64,000 nucleotides of DNA, taken from positions 115,232 through 179,231 of the forward strand of contig DASTWZ010000050.1 in the NCBI GenBank assembly GCA_035765635.1. Reading direction: 5' to 3'. Made by a program: the position numbers and the translations under genes. The notes beneath the pieces were generated by a model. The model was given only the letters and a program-made list of their open reading frames with translations, was not told where the DNA came from and did not search any database. Origin of the DNA: EW11 sp035765635 (GTDB lineage Bacteria; Verrucomicrobiota; Verrucomicrobiia; Opitutales; Opitutaceae). Below are positions 38,101-45,998 of the stretch, piece after piece (positions within the stretch are counted from its first letter, which is position 1; each line of letters opens with the position of its first letter).

Positions 38101-38627
38101 TGCGCCTGTGGGGTCAGAATGACGAAGGTCCTCAGGGCGGTGAAACCGCCAAAGGCAAATACGGCCGTGAAACCATGGCTGGCTACAACCTGTTCAAGGC
38201 TCTCGAAGGCGCTGACGTTCCTGAGCTGAAGCCATGGGCCTTCAACGTGATTGCGAACTACTCGTTCCAATCCGGTGGTCCTCTGTCCTCTCTCAAGGGT
38301 TTCAGCGTCGGCGGCAGCTTCCGCTGGATCGACAAGAGCGTGACGGGCTTCCCGGTCATCGCCGACACGGATCCCGCCGCGACGGGCCCCTACAAGTTCG
38401 ACGTCGAGCACCCATACAAGGGCAGCGCCGAAGCCACCTGGGACTTCTGGCTTGGTTACCAGCGCAAGTTGACGAGCAAGATCAACTGGAAGGCTCAGTT
38501 CAACGTGCGCAATGCGTTCGCCAACGACGATCTGATCAAGGTCACGGTGCAGCCCGATGGCTCGGGCGCGGCTTACCGCATCCCGGAGCCTCGCACCTGG
38601 ACGTTCACGAACACGTTCGAGTTCTAA
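35109..38627 (+). CDS. TonB-dependent outer-membrane receptor
   Basis: A 1,172-residue receptor with a signal peptide (VLAALLSVALPRVIAQTA). The TonB-box-like ETIVLSPFVI at about residue 38 matches boxes common in Opitutaceae receptors. The plug has TLAGTRIRTDLRDVGSSISV, DFYLSDIPWDSYNVGRIDLQ, RGPNSILFGIGSPAGIVN. A long barrel ends in WTFTNTFEF. The plug pattern resembles FhuE/FecA-like siderophore receptors, but no iron-uptake gene is adjacent, and in this lineage such receptors may carry glycans. Codon choice (many TTC, AAC, AAG, GGT, CGT) looks more biased than in neighbours, consistent with high expression. A strong terminator follows at 38659. Confidence 0.92.
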   Translation: MSYKHVSAGSVLAALLSVALPRVIAQTAPAAGATGDQQDETIVLSPFVIQSSEDPDSYRATATLAGTRIRTDLRDVGSSISVVTSKFLNDTASRKAEDLLVYTPNTEVAAQGGNFLGQGDGSVLTGTNRASPVQNTRVRGLAEADNTRDFYLSDIPWDSYNVGRIDLQRGPNSILFGIGSPAGIVNASVNTAAFKDSNKVEAQLGSYGSTRFTGDFNKVLLRNQLAIRVSLLDDQTKYRQDPAFKNDRRAFIAGKWDPAFLNTDNMHTSIRANYETGKINSNLPRSTPPLDAITPWFDLGKPGYNAQTAQNGTEPPGGKFNAWLGAPGSRVFDGVVTAFNGTSQDFSYPAKMQPYPILANVPTDEQNIFNAAVGDNTLKGINTFNLYANAAHQIDASLYPYAVIGAYKAKSLTDRSVFDFYNNLIDGPNKSEFNKFHALNLAWSQTFLGDRLGYEVGYDHEKARFGYTSLLSNDATSITVDIMKTLIDGTPNPNFGRPVIIAGGGSAQGYWEERSRDVIRGTVFGEVNFADFAGKDSIITRIFGRNVFTGLLQRQENKDENRTYNRFYLADSFLPEAGQGSVGQATRDDIFYIYTGPQITASSAANLHLTGIPGTVTPQTSSTIRYYNNVTNAYEQIPLTLVNNDLANDDSKTYRLARKNNDTVKSAAIVWQGYWLDDVLVPMVGIRKDSQKFRDAGNPPAVPNNAQGKGGLVNPEDPSWQIPDDIEAVKLTSKTYSLVTHLPKQIRNKLPGNIDLSLIYNKSENFRPDSGRRDIRGNAVDNPKGETKEYGASIAVLDDKVTFKWIHYKTTIQNATLDSAGIGNQYLIGAVEAWGQAQAIKFRDSITSDNTHGLTVYGKSSDGHNVTWNPPSSPTADPVTGLFNVSQAELDATYAREKASVDAWFATQVPADFQQAWALTDYATVGGNTNFGASGLVVTGTTISKGDEFELSVSNVVRGLDVVFNASKTHATRTDIAQSYVDWITTRWAQFQGPAGDMRLWGQNDEGPQGGETAKGKYGRETMAGYNLFKALEGADVPELKPWAFNVIANYSFQSGGPLSSLKGFSVGGSFRWIDKSVTGFPVIADTDPAATGPYKFDVEHPYKGSAEATWDFWLGYQRKLTSKINWKAQFNVRNAFANDDLIKVTVQPDGSGAAYRIPEPRTWTFTNTFEF

Positions 38628-38658
38628 TCCAACTCGCTATTGTTGGTTGTTAATCTCG

Positions 38659-38689
38659 AGTCCGGCGGCTTCGGCTGCCGGACTTTTTT
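38659..38689 (+). terminator. Intrinsic terminator of the TonB receptor gene
   Basis: AGTCCGGC (38659-38666) pairs with GCCGGACT (38677-38684) around a GGCTTCGGCT loop and is followed by a T-run ending at 38689. It lies 32 bases after the receptor stop and ahead of the TPR gene, so the receptor is probably monocistronic. Confidence 0.85.
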
Positions 38690-38731
38690 GTGTGATCACG
38701 GACCGGTTGTGTGTTTCGTGTCGCTCGCCGC

Positions 38732-40183
38732 ATGAGTCGCCCGAAAACAAAATCGCTCGTTATCGGTCTGGCCGCGGCGGCAGTCATCGCCCTCGCAGGC
38801 ATGGGCGGAGGTTATTTTTGGGAGACATCGCGGCGAGCGACGATCGCGCGGCAGAGCGCACCGGCGATGCCGGCCCTGCAAAATGCGCATCCGGAACTTC
38901 GCCGTCGCATCAGCGCCGCGATGGACGAACTGCGCGACGGCTCGCGTCCATTGGAAACGCTGGGCGAACTGAGCTCGTTGTATCACGCGAATGGATACCT
39001 GAGCGAAGCGAGCAAATGCTATCGCGGACTGCTCCAACTCGATCCGGACAACCCTCGCTGGGCAGACTTGCAGGCCGACATCGCCGCGGGCTTCGGAAAT
39101 CTCGAAGAGGCCATCCCATTGTACCGTGTGGTCATCGCCCGCGCGCCGGAGCACGAGGCGTCGCGCATTCATCTCGGCGATGCGTTGCTCAAGCTGAATA
39201 GAACCGCCGAAGCGAAAACGGTCTTTCAAGAAGCCCTCTCGAAAAATCCCGCGAACGCCTACGCTCTCCTTGGCTCCGCGCGCTGTGAAATCGCCGCGGA
39301 ACAATGGGCCGCCGCCTCGGAAAATCTTCAGAAATGCGTGCGACTCGAACCCGATTTCGGCGCCGCGTGGGCGCTGCTTGCGACCGTTGCGGAGCGGTTG
39401 AAGAACACGGAGCTCTCGAAGATCGCCCTGGCGCGCTCCGGGAAGAACGCGCGGTTTCACGACATTCCGGATCCCTGGATCGAAGCGCTGCTCGATGATT
39501 GTTATGACTCGTACAAACTGCGCGTCGCCGCCGCGGTCGCGCGCAGCGCCGGAAAAGACGACACGGCTGCGCGGCTTCTCGAACGCACATTGCGGCTGAC
39601 GTCTGATGATCCCGCCGCGCACCGCGAACTCGGGAAGCTCCGCTCGGCGCAGAAGGATTTTTCCGAGGCCCGCGCGCACTTGCGTCGCGCCGTCGAATTC
39701 GCGCCGGACGATTCGGAAAACTGGATCGCTTACGTCGTCATGGCCCAGTCCGCGGGCGACATTCCGGACGCCACGCGCAGCCTCCTCGCCGGCCTCGCGC
39801 ATAACCCAAATTCTCCCGGGCTACGTTTGCTCAATGGCCGCCGTCTGGCCGCTTTGCGGGACTACGACGCCGCGCTCGCCGAGTTCGTCGCGGCCCAGAA
39901 GCTTCGCCCCAACGAAGCCGATGCGTTTGTCGAAATCGCGCTGGTTGATTTGCGACGAGGGCAGATCGACGCCGCCGTGCAGCAATTGAATGCCGCGCTC
40001 AACGTGGAGCTGGACCACCCAATGGCTTTGCTGGCGCTGATTCGAATTTCGATCGATCGCGGAGAGCGCAAAACGGCGGACGAGCTGCTCGCCCGCGCGG
40101 CGCTGCAAAGCCGCATTGCGGCCGCAGACCTCAACGACCTGCAATCGGCCTACCAAGCCAAGTTCTCCCACGAATCACACTAA
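38732..40183 (+). CDS. Membrane-anchored TPR protein, paralogue A
   Basis: A 483-residue protein with an N-terminal membrane anchor (LVIGLAAAAVIALAGMGGGY) and about nine tetratricopeptide repeats, for example LYHANGYLSEASKCYRGLLQ and ARAHLRRAVEFAPDDSENW. The central IPDPWIEALLDDCYDSYKL block is shared with the convergent gene at 40429-41871, which is a clear paralogue in the same order. The C-terminus (KFSHESH) and the stop at 40181-40183 are encoded inside the left arm of type I repeat copy 4. The start is the ATG at 38732 rather than a GTG at 38711. It probably displays a protein-binding TPR domain in the periplasm. Confidence 0.85.
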   Translation: MSRPKTKSLVIGLAAAAVIALAGMGGGYFWETSRRATIARQSAPAMPALQNAHPELRRRISAAMDELRDGSRPLETLGELSSLYHANGYLSEASKCYRGLLQLDPDNPRWADLQADIAAGFGNLEEAIPLYRVVIARAPEHEASRIHLGDALLKLNRTAEAKTVFQEALSKNPANAYALLGSARCEIAAEQWAAASENLQKCVRLEPDFGAAWALLATVAERLKNTELSKIALARSGKNARFHDIPDPWIEALLDDCYDSYKLRVAAAVARSAGKDDTAARLLERTLRLTSDDPAAHRELGKLRSAQKDFSEARAHLRRAVEFAPDDSENWIAYVVMAQSAGDIPDATRSLLAGLAHNPNSPGLRLLNGRRLAALRDYDAALAEFVAAQKLRPNEADAFVEIALVDLRRGQIDAAVQQLNAALNVELDHPMALLALIRISIDRGERKTADELLARAALQSRIAAADLNDLQSAYQAKFSHESH

Positions 40184-40416
40184 AGACACGAAACGGATCC
40201 CTGAAATTTCCCACGGAATACACGGAAATCACAGAAAGGGACGAGAGGTGCTAAGGCAGACATGAGATACTTTGTGATGGAGAGCGCAGCGGAAGGTGAT
40301 TCTCCGATCCAGCAAAACGCGCTCAGAGTCCGAATCCCGAATTCTTCTTCCGTGCCTTCCGTGTATTCCGTGGGAAAAATTCTGAAACCTTTCGTGCCCT
40401 TCGTGTGATTCGTGGG
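40167..40416. repeat. Type I nested palindromic repeat, copy 4
   Basis: The outer arms are CCCACGAATCACAC (40167 onward) and CTTCGTGTGATTCGTGGG. The inner arms are TTCCCACGGAATACACGG near 40208 and CCGTGTATTCCGTGGGAA near 40375. The left arm overlaps the last 17 bases of the TPR gene. It fills the tail-to-tail gap between the two TPR paralogues. Confidence 0.92.
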
Positions 40417-40428
40417 CATCCAAAACCC

Positions 40429-41871
40429 TCAGGGTGATTGGCCGAAGCGGTCGCGAAAGGCCTGCGCGAGTCGAGCGCGCTCGTTCTCGGGGATGCGTGG
40501 CTGATGTTCCACTTTCTTGAACATGGCCGATGCCTTCACTTGGTCGCCGCTCATAATCCAATGCAACGTCAGCGCGGAGATCGCGAGAGGGTAACCGGGC
40601 TCTGCACGCAAGGCCGCTTCCAGCTCCGCAACGCCTTCGCTGACTCGGTCCGACGCGAGAAACAACTTCGCGATCTCGACATGAGCCTCCGCTTCTTCGG
40701 GCCGAAGTTTTGTGGCGATGCGAAATTGCTCGATGGCATCGGCGACGTTGCCCGCCTTGGCCAGACGGCGGCCGTGCTCCATGTGCAGCGCGGGAGAGTT
40801 CGGCGCGCGACTCAACGCTTCGGTTAGAAGTCGATCGGCCGTGACATCGTCACCCGTGCGCCGATAGAGCGAAATCATTTCCAGCCATCCGTCGGAAAAA
40901 TCCTGCGCGAGCGCGATGCTCTTCTTCGCGTGTTCCAGCGCTGTAGTGAGATTTCCACTACGATCGTAGTGTGTGGCCAGCTGGAATTCCGCCATCGCGT
41001 AATTCGGCGCGATCCGCACCGCCTTTTCCAAATACTCGCGCGCCTTGTCCGGCTTTCCGGCGAAATCGGCGGCGCTGCCGAGAAGAAGGAGGCGATACGG
41101 ATCGAAACACGCGTCATACATGTCGTCGATCCAGGGGTCCGGGATATTTGTGTAACCGGCCGCGAGGCGAGTTTGGCTGCGCATCTGGTCGGCTTCGCGC
41201 GTCATCCCGAGCTGATCGTAAACTGCGACGAGCAGGTCGGCGCCGAGCAGATTGTTTTTCGACTGCGTGATTCTCTCCAGGCGTTCGCGCGCTTCGTTTT
41301 TCCGGCCGTTTTCCAAATCGATCCGCGCGAGACCGAGCTGCGCGTACGCATTGGCATCATCATTTTTCAACACCGACTCATACTGCGTCTGCGCTTCGGC
41401 CGGTTGGCGAAGTTTGACCAGCGCATCCGCCAAATGGATACGCACCGGAAGATAGTCCGGCGCTTTGTCCGAGGCGGCGCGCCAAAGCTTCACCGCTTCT
41501 TCGAGGTTGCCATAGGAATCGTAAATCGAGGCGACGCGATGGAGCCAGCGCGCGTTGTCCGGCTCGGCGGCGATCAATCCGCGATAGGCCTGGATTGCTT
41601 CAGGCAGGAAACCATTGGCGTGATAAAGGTCGGCGAGTTTCGTCAGCGCTTCCACGCGCTCCGCCTTCGTGCCACCTCGGCAAATGTCTTCGCAGGTCGA
41701 GACGAGCCGCACCATTTCCTGTGGCCAGCTCGCGAGGTTTGGCCGCTGCGGCACAGCTTGGGCGATTGCCTGTTCGGCGCCGCGGTCGCGGGAGTGTTTC
41801 ACCACATAAGCGCCCGCGCCCGCTGCGGCGATGGCGACTGCTGCGACGACGAGGGTCCCTTTCGCGCTCAT
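40429..41871 (-). CDS. Membrane-anchored TPR protein, paralogue B
   Basis: A 480-residue protein with an anchor (GTLVVAAVAIAAAGAGAYVV) and tandem TPRs, such as LYHANGFLPEAIQAYRGLIA and AREYLEKAVRIAPNYAMAEF. IPDPWIDDMYDACFDPYRL matches the equivalent block of the convergent paralogue. The start ATG at 41871 overlaps the stop of the FG-GAP lipoprotein gene (ATGA), indicating translational coupling, so the two products probably work together outside the cytoplasmic membrane. The alternative GTG at 41889 lies within the upstream gene. Confidence 0.85.
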   Translation of the reverse strand: MSAKGTLVVAAVAIAAAGAGAYVVKHSRDRGAEQAIAQAVPQRPNLASWPQEMVRLVSTCEDICRGGTKAERVEALTKLADLYHANGFLPEAIQAYRGLIAAEPDNARWLHRVASIYDSYGNLEEAVKLWRAASDKAPDYLPVRIHLADALVKLRQPAEAQTQYESVLKNDDANAYAQLGLARIDLENGRKNEARERLERITQSKNNLLGADLLVAVYDQLGMTREADQMRSQTRLAAGYTNIPDPWIDDMYDACFDPYRLLLLGSAADFAGKPDKAREYLEKAVRIAPNYAMAEFQLATHYDRSGNLTTALEHAKKSIALAQDFSDGWLEMISLYRRTGDDVTADRLLTEALSRAPNSPALHMEHGRRLAKAGNVADAIEQFRIATKLRPEEAEAHVEIAKLFLASDRVSEGVAELEAALRAEPGYPLAISALTLHWIMSGDQVKASAMFKKVEHQPRIPENERARLAQAFRDRFGQSP

Positions 41872-43157
41872 GGTTTTGGCCGGCTCCACAGTTCAAGGCG
41901 TCCGATGTAGTTGTAAGGCGGATACGCATGCATCGCGCCGGTGATGAACGAGACCTGACCGGAGCCGTCGAAATCGCCAACGGCCGCGGTCAGCAAATGC
42001 GTCGGCGTATGTGCGAGAACATGCGGCGCGAAGGTCATGTCGCCGTTGTTCTTGAACCACATCAGTGAAACCGATTCCGGCTTTTCCCAATCGTTGAAGG
42101 CGCTGATCGCCAGCACGTCCATCGCGCCATCTCCATCGAGATCGACGCACACGGGACTGTACGCGCCGGCAAGATTGCCAATCCGGTGAAAGCGAAAATT
42201 GCCGGAGCCGAGATTTTCCAGCCATTGAACGCCGTGCCAGGGGCGGGGGCCGGGAATCGATGCGGGGCCGAACCCGTCGCCGTTGGTGAAAATCAAATCC
42301 GGTTTTCCGTCGCGGTTGAGATCGCCGACCGTCAGGCCGCTGCTGGCGTAGTCTTCATTGGTCGAGCCCCACAAGACCCGGCCTTGGAAATTTCCTTTTC
42401 CGTCATTTTGAAAGAAATGAATTTCCTCCCATTGCTGCGAGACGATGGCGGCGATATCTGGCGCATGATCGCCGTTAAAATCTGCGACGACCACATTGAT
42501 CGTGCCGGCGAGATTGAGGAGATTGTGCGACATGAACGCCCACGGGCCGACCCGCTCGAGCCACTGGACTTCGCCCTGATCGTAGCCGAATTGGCCAACC
42601 GCAAGATCGAGTTTGCCGTCGCCGTTGAAATCACCGGCTCGCACGTCGGTCACGCGCGCGACGTTTTCCAAAATGATGTGTTTGGTGAAGTGCTGATGGC
42701 CGTCGTTTTCGAGGATGAAGAGCGTGCCGATCTTGTCGTTGTCGGGAAAAATCACCGACATGCTCGCGACCAAAATATCGAGATCGCCGTCGCCATCGAT
42801 GTCGACCGCCTCCGCGTGCACCGGGGCGCGCATGTCTGCGGCGAGCGTGGTTTCCTCGAAGTTTCCCGGGCTTGTTTGGCGCAGCCACACGACTTTGTTT
42901 TCGCGCGCCTCGCAGGCGATCACGTCGGTGTGGCCATCGCGGTCGAGATCAGCGGCGCTGACGTGAGCGATCCAGGGTCGGCCCTCCACCGGTGCGCCGA
43001 TGGGCGTGTGTTGAAAAAGCGCCGTGTCTTCGACTTGAGCCGCCCGCGCCACGTCGGGCAGCGCCAGGGGAGTTGGCTCACGCCGGCAACTGCCCGTCAG
43101 CAGGCCGATGAGGATGGACGCGGCAAACACGGCGCCGCGCGACGGACGTGGGGTCAT
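41868..43157 (-). CDS. FG-GAP/VCBS repeat lipoprotein
   Basis: A 429-residue predicted lipoprotein: AVFAASILIGLLTGSC is a signal with lipobox cysteine. The mature part has about seven FG-GAP repeats with calcium-binding loops: DLDRDGHTDV, DIDGDGDLDI, DFNGDGKLDL, DFNGDHAPDI, DLNRDGKPDL, DLDGDGAMDV and DFDGSGQVSF. These build a beta-propeller, usually for protein or carbohydrate binding. The frame extends upstream to 43664 through a region antisense to the methyltransferase, so the ATG at 43157, directly before the signal peptide, is the start. It is coupled to the TPR gene by a four-base overlap. Confidence 0.9.
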   Translation of the reverse strand: MTPRPSRGAVFAASILIGLLTGSCRREPTPLALPDVARAAQVEDTALFQHTPIGAPVEGRPWIAHVSAADLDRDGHTDVIACEARENKVVWLRQTSPGNFEETTLAADMRAPVHAEAVDIDGDGDLDILVASMSVIFPDNDKIGTLFILENDGHQHFTKHIILENVARVTDVRAGDFNGDGKLDLAVGQFGYDQGEVQWLERVGPWAFMSHNLLNLAGTINVVVADFNGDHAPDIAAIVSQQWEEIHFFQNDGKGNFQGRVLWGSTNEDYASSGLTVGDLNRDGKPDLIFTNGDGFGPASIPGPRPWHGVQWLENLGSGNFRFHRIGNLAGAYSPVCVDLDGDGAMDVLAISAFNDWEKPESVSLMWFKNNGDMTFAPHVLAHTPTHLLTAAVGDFDGSGQVSFITGAMHAYPPYNYIGRLELWSRPKP

Positions 43158-43253
43158 GCGCACGTACGATGCGCGTCGCCCCGCGGTCGGCAATGGGTAA
43201 CTGGAGAGGGGACTCGCCTCTCCCGCGATCTTCCTCATTTCTGAGCGCCACTG

Positions 43254-43991
43254 ATGGACCGGCATGCGATGGATTCCTGGAATGAGCTTGCTCGCAAGGA
43301 TGCGATGTGGGCGGTGCTGTCGGACGAGGCGAAGGTGGGGGAGCGCTGGGATCCGGAGGCGTTTTTCGCGACGGGCGTGAGCGATGTGCGTGGGGTGATG
43401 GAGCGGCTGGAAAGCCTGGGCCTCAAACCGGCACGGACGCGCGCGTTGGATTTTGGGTGTGGGGTGGGGCGTTTGACGCGCGCGCTGGCGCCGTTTTTCG
43501 ACGAGGTAGTCGGCGTCGATGTCAGCGATGTCATGCTGGAAAAAGCGCGCGCGCTGCGGCCGCTCCCAAAAAACGTCGTATTGCGACATAATCCAGCGAG
43601 CGACCTTTCGGTGATTTCGCGCGGCAGCCTTTCGTTCGCGCTGAGTTTGATTGCGCTGCAGCATGTTCCCGAGCCGCAGGCGCTGAGCTACATCGAGGGA
43701 ATCTGCGATGGATTGATGTCCGGCGGGATCGCCTATCTGCAGCTATCCACGAATCTCGACGAGAGCGGCGATGCGAAATGGAGCCGCGATCGTTCGTGGT
43801 CGAATCGCGTTTATCGGTGGATTCGTGCGCTTTTCGTGCCGCGGCCGCGACGGATGGACACGCACTACTGCCGATTGTCGAAGGTGAGCGAAATCCTGGA
43901 GACGAAGCGGATGCGGCTCGTGGCCGTCTTGCCTGACTCGTCGCTGCCGAAGCCCTTCGTGAGCCACGTCGTGATTATCGCGAAGCAATAG
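43254..43991 (+). CDS. Class I SAM-dependent methyltransferase
   Basis: A 245-residue protein with the Rossmann motif I LDFGCGVGRLTRALAPFF, motif II GVDVSDVMLEKAR and a motif with SLIALQHVPEPQALSYIEG, the layout of Methyltransf_11/25 small-molecule enzymes. The N-terminal MDRHAMDSWNELARKDAMWAVL and the later YRWIRALFVPRPRRMDTHYC resemble methyltransferases linked to polysaccharide or lipid biosynthesis, but the substrate is not evident. It is divergent from the lipoprotein gene (96 bases) and followed by a type II repeat. Confidence 0.85.
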   Translation: MDRHAMDSWNELARKDAMWAVLSDEAKVGERWDPEAFFATGVSDVRGVMERLESLGLKPARTRALDFGCGVGRLTRALAPFFDEVVGVDVSDVMLEKARALRPLPKNVVLRHNPASDLSVISRGSLSFALSLIALQHVPEPQALSYIEGICDGLMSGGIAYLQLSTNLDESGDAKWSRDRSWSNRVYRWIRALFVPRPRRMDTHYCRLSKVSEILETKRMRLVAVLPDSSLPKPFVSHVVIIAKQ

Positions 43992-44005
43992 GCAACGGGT
44001 TTAAT

Positions 44006-44208
44006 TGTTTTGGGGCCGCAAAAAGGTGGAAAAGGCGCAAAGAGGACGCTGGTCGGCGATGACTCTCTGGCGATCGATGAAGAGCGCGTTCAATGTAGTG
44101 AATCAATTTGGTGAAATTCTTATAGTCCGCGCGCGCCGATTCTCTGAATATCTCCAGCCTCCCAAAAATCCTCTTTGCGCTTTTTGTGACTTTTTGCGGC
44201 CCAAAAAA
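44006..44208. repeat. Type II palindromic intergenic repeat, copy 3
   Basis: TTTTGGGGCCGCAAAAAGG, then AAGGCGCAAAGAGGA, at the left. AATCCTCTTTGCGC, then TTTTTGCGGCCCAAAAAA, at the right. It occupies most of the 303-base gap between the methyltransferase and GMC oxidoreductase genes, which otherwise holds no gene. Confidence 0.85.
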
Positions 44209-44294
44209 GCAGACGCGGATTGCGAAAAACTGAATGAACAAAGGAATTATCGCGCGCGGCTCGCGAGTTTGGCTCTGCCTCTTTTTATAACACC

Positions 44295-45986
44295 ATGGTT
44301 TCCTCAGATACCCTTACATTCGACGCGATCGTCGTCGGTTCCGGCATTAGCGGCGGCTGGGCCGCGAAGGAACTGACCGAGAAAGGCCTCAAGGTCCTCC
44401 TCCTCGAACGCGGACGAAACATCGAGCACATCAAAGGCTACGTGAACGCGATGAAGCAGCCGTGGGATATTCCCCATCGCGGCCGCGACACCATCGCCGC
44501 GCGCGAGGCGCACCCGGTGCTGCGCCGGGATTACGTGCTCAACGAAGGGAATCCCGATTTCTGGGTCAACGAAGCTGACAGTCCCTACGTCGAGAAGCGG
44601 CCTTTCGACTGGTTTCGCGGCTATCACGTGGGTGGCCGGTCATTGATGTGGGGCCGGCAGAGCTATCGCTGGAGCGATCTCGATTTCGAAGCCAACGGCA
44701 AACAGGGCATCGCGGTGGATTGGCCGATCCGCTACGCCGACATCGCGCCGTGGTACGATCACGTTGAAAAATTCGCCGGCATCAGCGGGTCGATCGAAAA
44801 TCTGCCGCAACTCCCGGATGGACAATTCATGCCGCCGATGGAGTTGAACTGCGTCGAGAAGGATGTCGCGGCAAAGATCCGCACCGCCTTCAACGACACC
44901 CGGCGGCTCATCATTGGCCGCGTGGCCAACATCACGCAGCCGATCCAGTCGCGCGTGAATTGCCAGTATCGCAACAAGTGCTGGCTGGGCTGCCCCTTCG
45001 GCGCGTATTTCAGCACGCAGTCCTCGACGCTTCCCGCGGCGATGAAGACGGGAAATCTCACGCTGCGGCCGTTCTCGATCGTGACACGCATCGTCTACGA
45101 CAAGGACGCGAAGCGCGCGAGCGGCGTGGAAATTCTCGACGCGGAAACGAAGCTCACCCGCGAGTACAAGGCCAAGATCGTGTTCGTCTGCGCCTCCGCG
45201 CTGAACAGCGCCTGGCTGTTGATGAATTCTGCCACCGACGTCTGGCCCGGCGGTCTCGGCAGCAGCAGCGGCGAACTCGGCCACAACGTGATGGACCACC
45301 ACTTCCGCGCCGGGGCGAGCGGCACCGTGGAAGGCTTCGAAGATCGAAACGTCTTTGGCCGGCGCCCGACTGGTTTCTACATTCCGCGCTTCCGCAATCT
45401 GAAGGACGGCGAAAACCGCGGCTATCTGCGCGGCTTCGGCTATCAGGGCGGCGCGAGTCGCCAGGGCTGGTCGCGCGAGATCGCCGAACTCGGCATCGGC
45501 GCGCCACTCAAGGAAGCGTTAAGCGAGGCCGGTCCATGGAGCATCGGCATGACCGCGTTCGGCGAAATTCTTCCCAACCACGACAACCGCGTGATGCTCG
45601 ACAAGGACAAGCGTGACAAATGGGGTCTTCCGGTTCTCGCGATGGACGCGGGCACGGGCGAGAACGAGCGGAAGATGCGCGTCGACATGGCGAACGACGC
45701 CGCGGAAATGCTCGAAGCCGCCGGTGTGAAGGACGTGAAACCTCGCGACGGGCACTACAGCATCGGCGGCGGTATTCACGAAATGGGTACAGCGCGCATG
45801 GGCCGCGATCCCAAAACCTCCGTGCTCAACGCGCACAATCAAGTGTGGGACGCGCCCAACGTTTTCGTCACCGATGGCGCCTGCATGACGTCCGCGTCGT
45901 GCGTGAACCCCTCGTTGACCTACATGGCGCTTACGGCGCGCGCCGCCGACTTTGCGGTCGGAGAACTCAAACGCGGAAACCTCTGA
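44295..45986 (+). CDS. GMC-family sugar dehydrogenase, large (FAD, Fe-S) subunit
   Basis: A 563-residue FAD oxidoreductase. The dinucleotide fold VVGSGISGGWAAKELTEKG lies at about residue 13. Cysteines 223, 229 and 233 in NCQYRNKCWLGCPFGA match the [3Fe-4S]-type motif of FAD-glucose dehydrogenase and glucoside-3-dehydrogenase large subunits. Near the C-terminus GGGIHEMGTARMG (His about 495) and CVNPSLTYMALTA (Asn about 538) form the GMC active-site pair. There is no signal peptide; export would depend on the Tat-type small subunit encoded 12 bases downstream. It probably oxidises a sugar or glycoside hydroxyl in the periplasm. The specificity, whether C1 or C3, is not certain. Confidence 0.9.
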   Translation: MVSSDTLTFDAIVVGSGISGGWAAKELTEKGLKVLLLERGRNIEHIKGYVNAMKQPWDIPHRGRDTIAAREAHPVLRRDYVLNEGNPDFWVNEADSPYVEKRPFDWFRGYHVGGRSLMWGRQSYRWSDLDFEANGKQGIAVDWPIRYADIAPWYDHVEKFAGISGSIENLPQLPDGQFMPPMELNCVEKDVAAKIRTAFNDTRRLIIGRVANITQPIQSRVNCQYRNKCWLGCPFGAYFSTQSSTLPAAMKTGNLTLRPFSIVTRIVYDKDAKRASGVEILDAETKLTREYKAKIVFVCASALNSAWLLMNSATDVWPGGLGSSSGELGHNVMDHHFRAGASGTVEGFEDRNVFGRRPTGFYIPRFRNLKDGENRGYLRGFGYQGGASRQGWSREIAELGIGAPLKEALSEAGPWSIGMTAFGEILPNHDNRVMLDKDKRDKWGLPVLAMDAGTGENERKMRVDMANDAAEMLEAAGVKDVKPRDGHYSIGGGIHEMGTARMGRDPKTSVLNAHNQVWDAPNVFVTDGACMTSASCVNPSLTYMALTARAADFAVGELKRGNL

Positions 45987-45998
45987 TCTCTTTGCCCC

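Noticed and set aside
41868..43664. Long form of the FG-GAP protein starting at 43664
   Set aside because: The N-terminal 169 residues are antisense to the methyltransferase gene and precede a complete lipoprotein signal at 43157.
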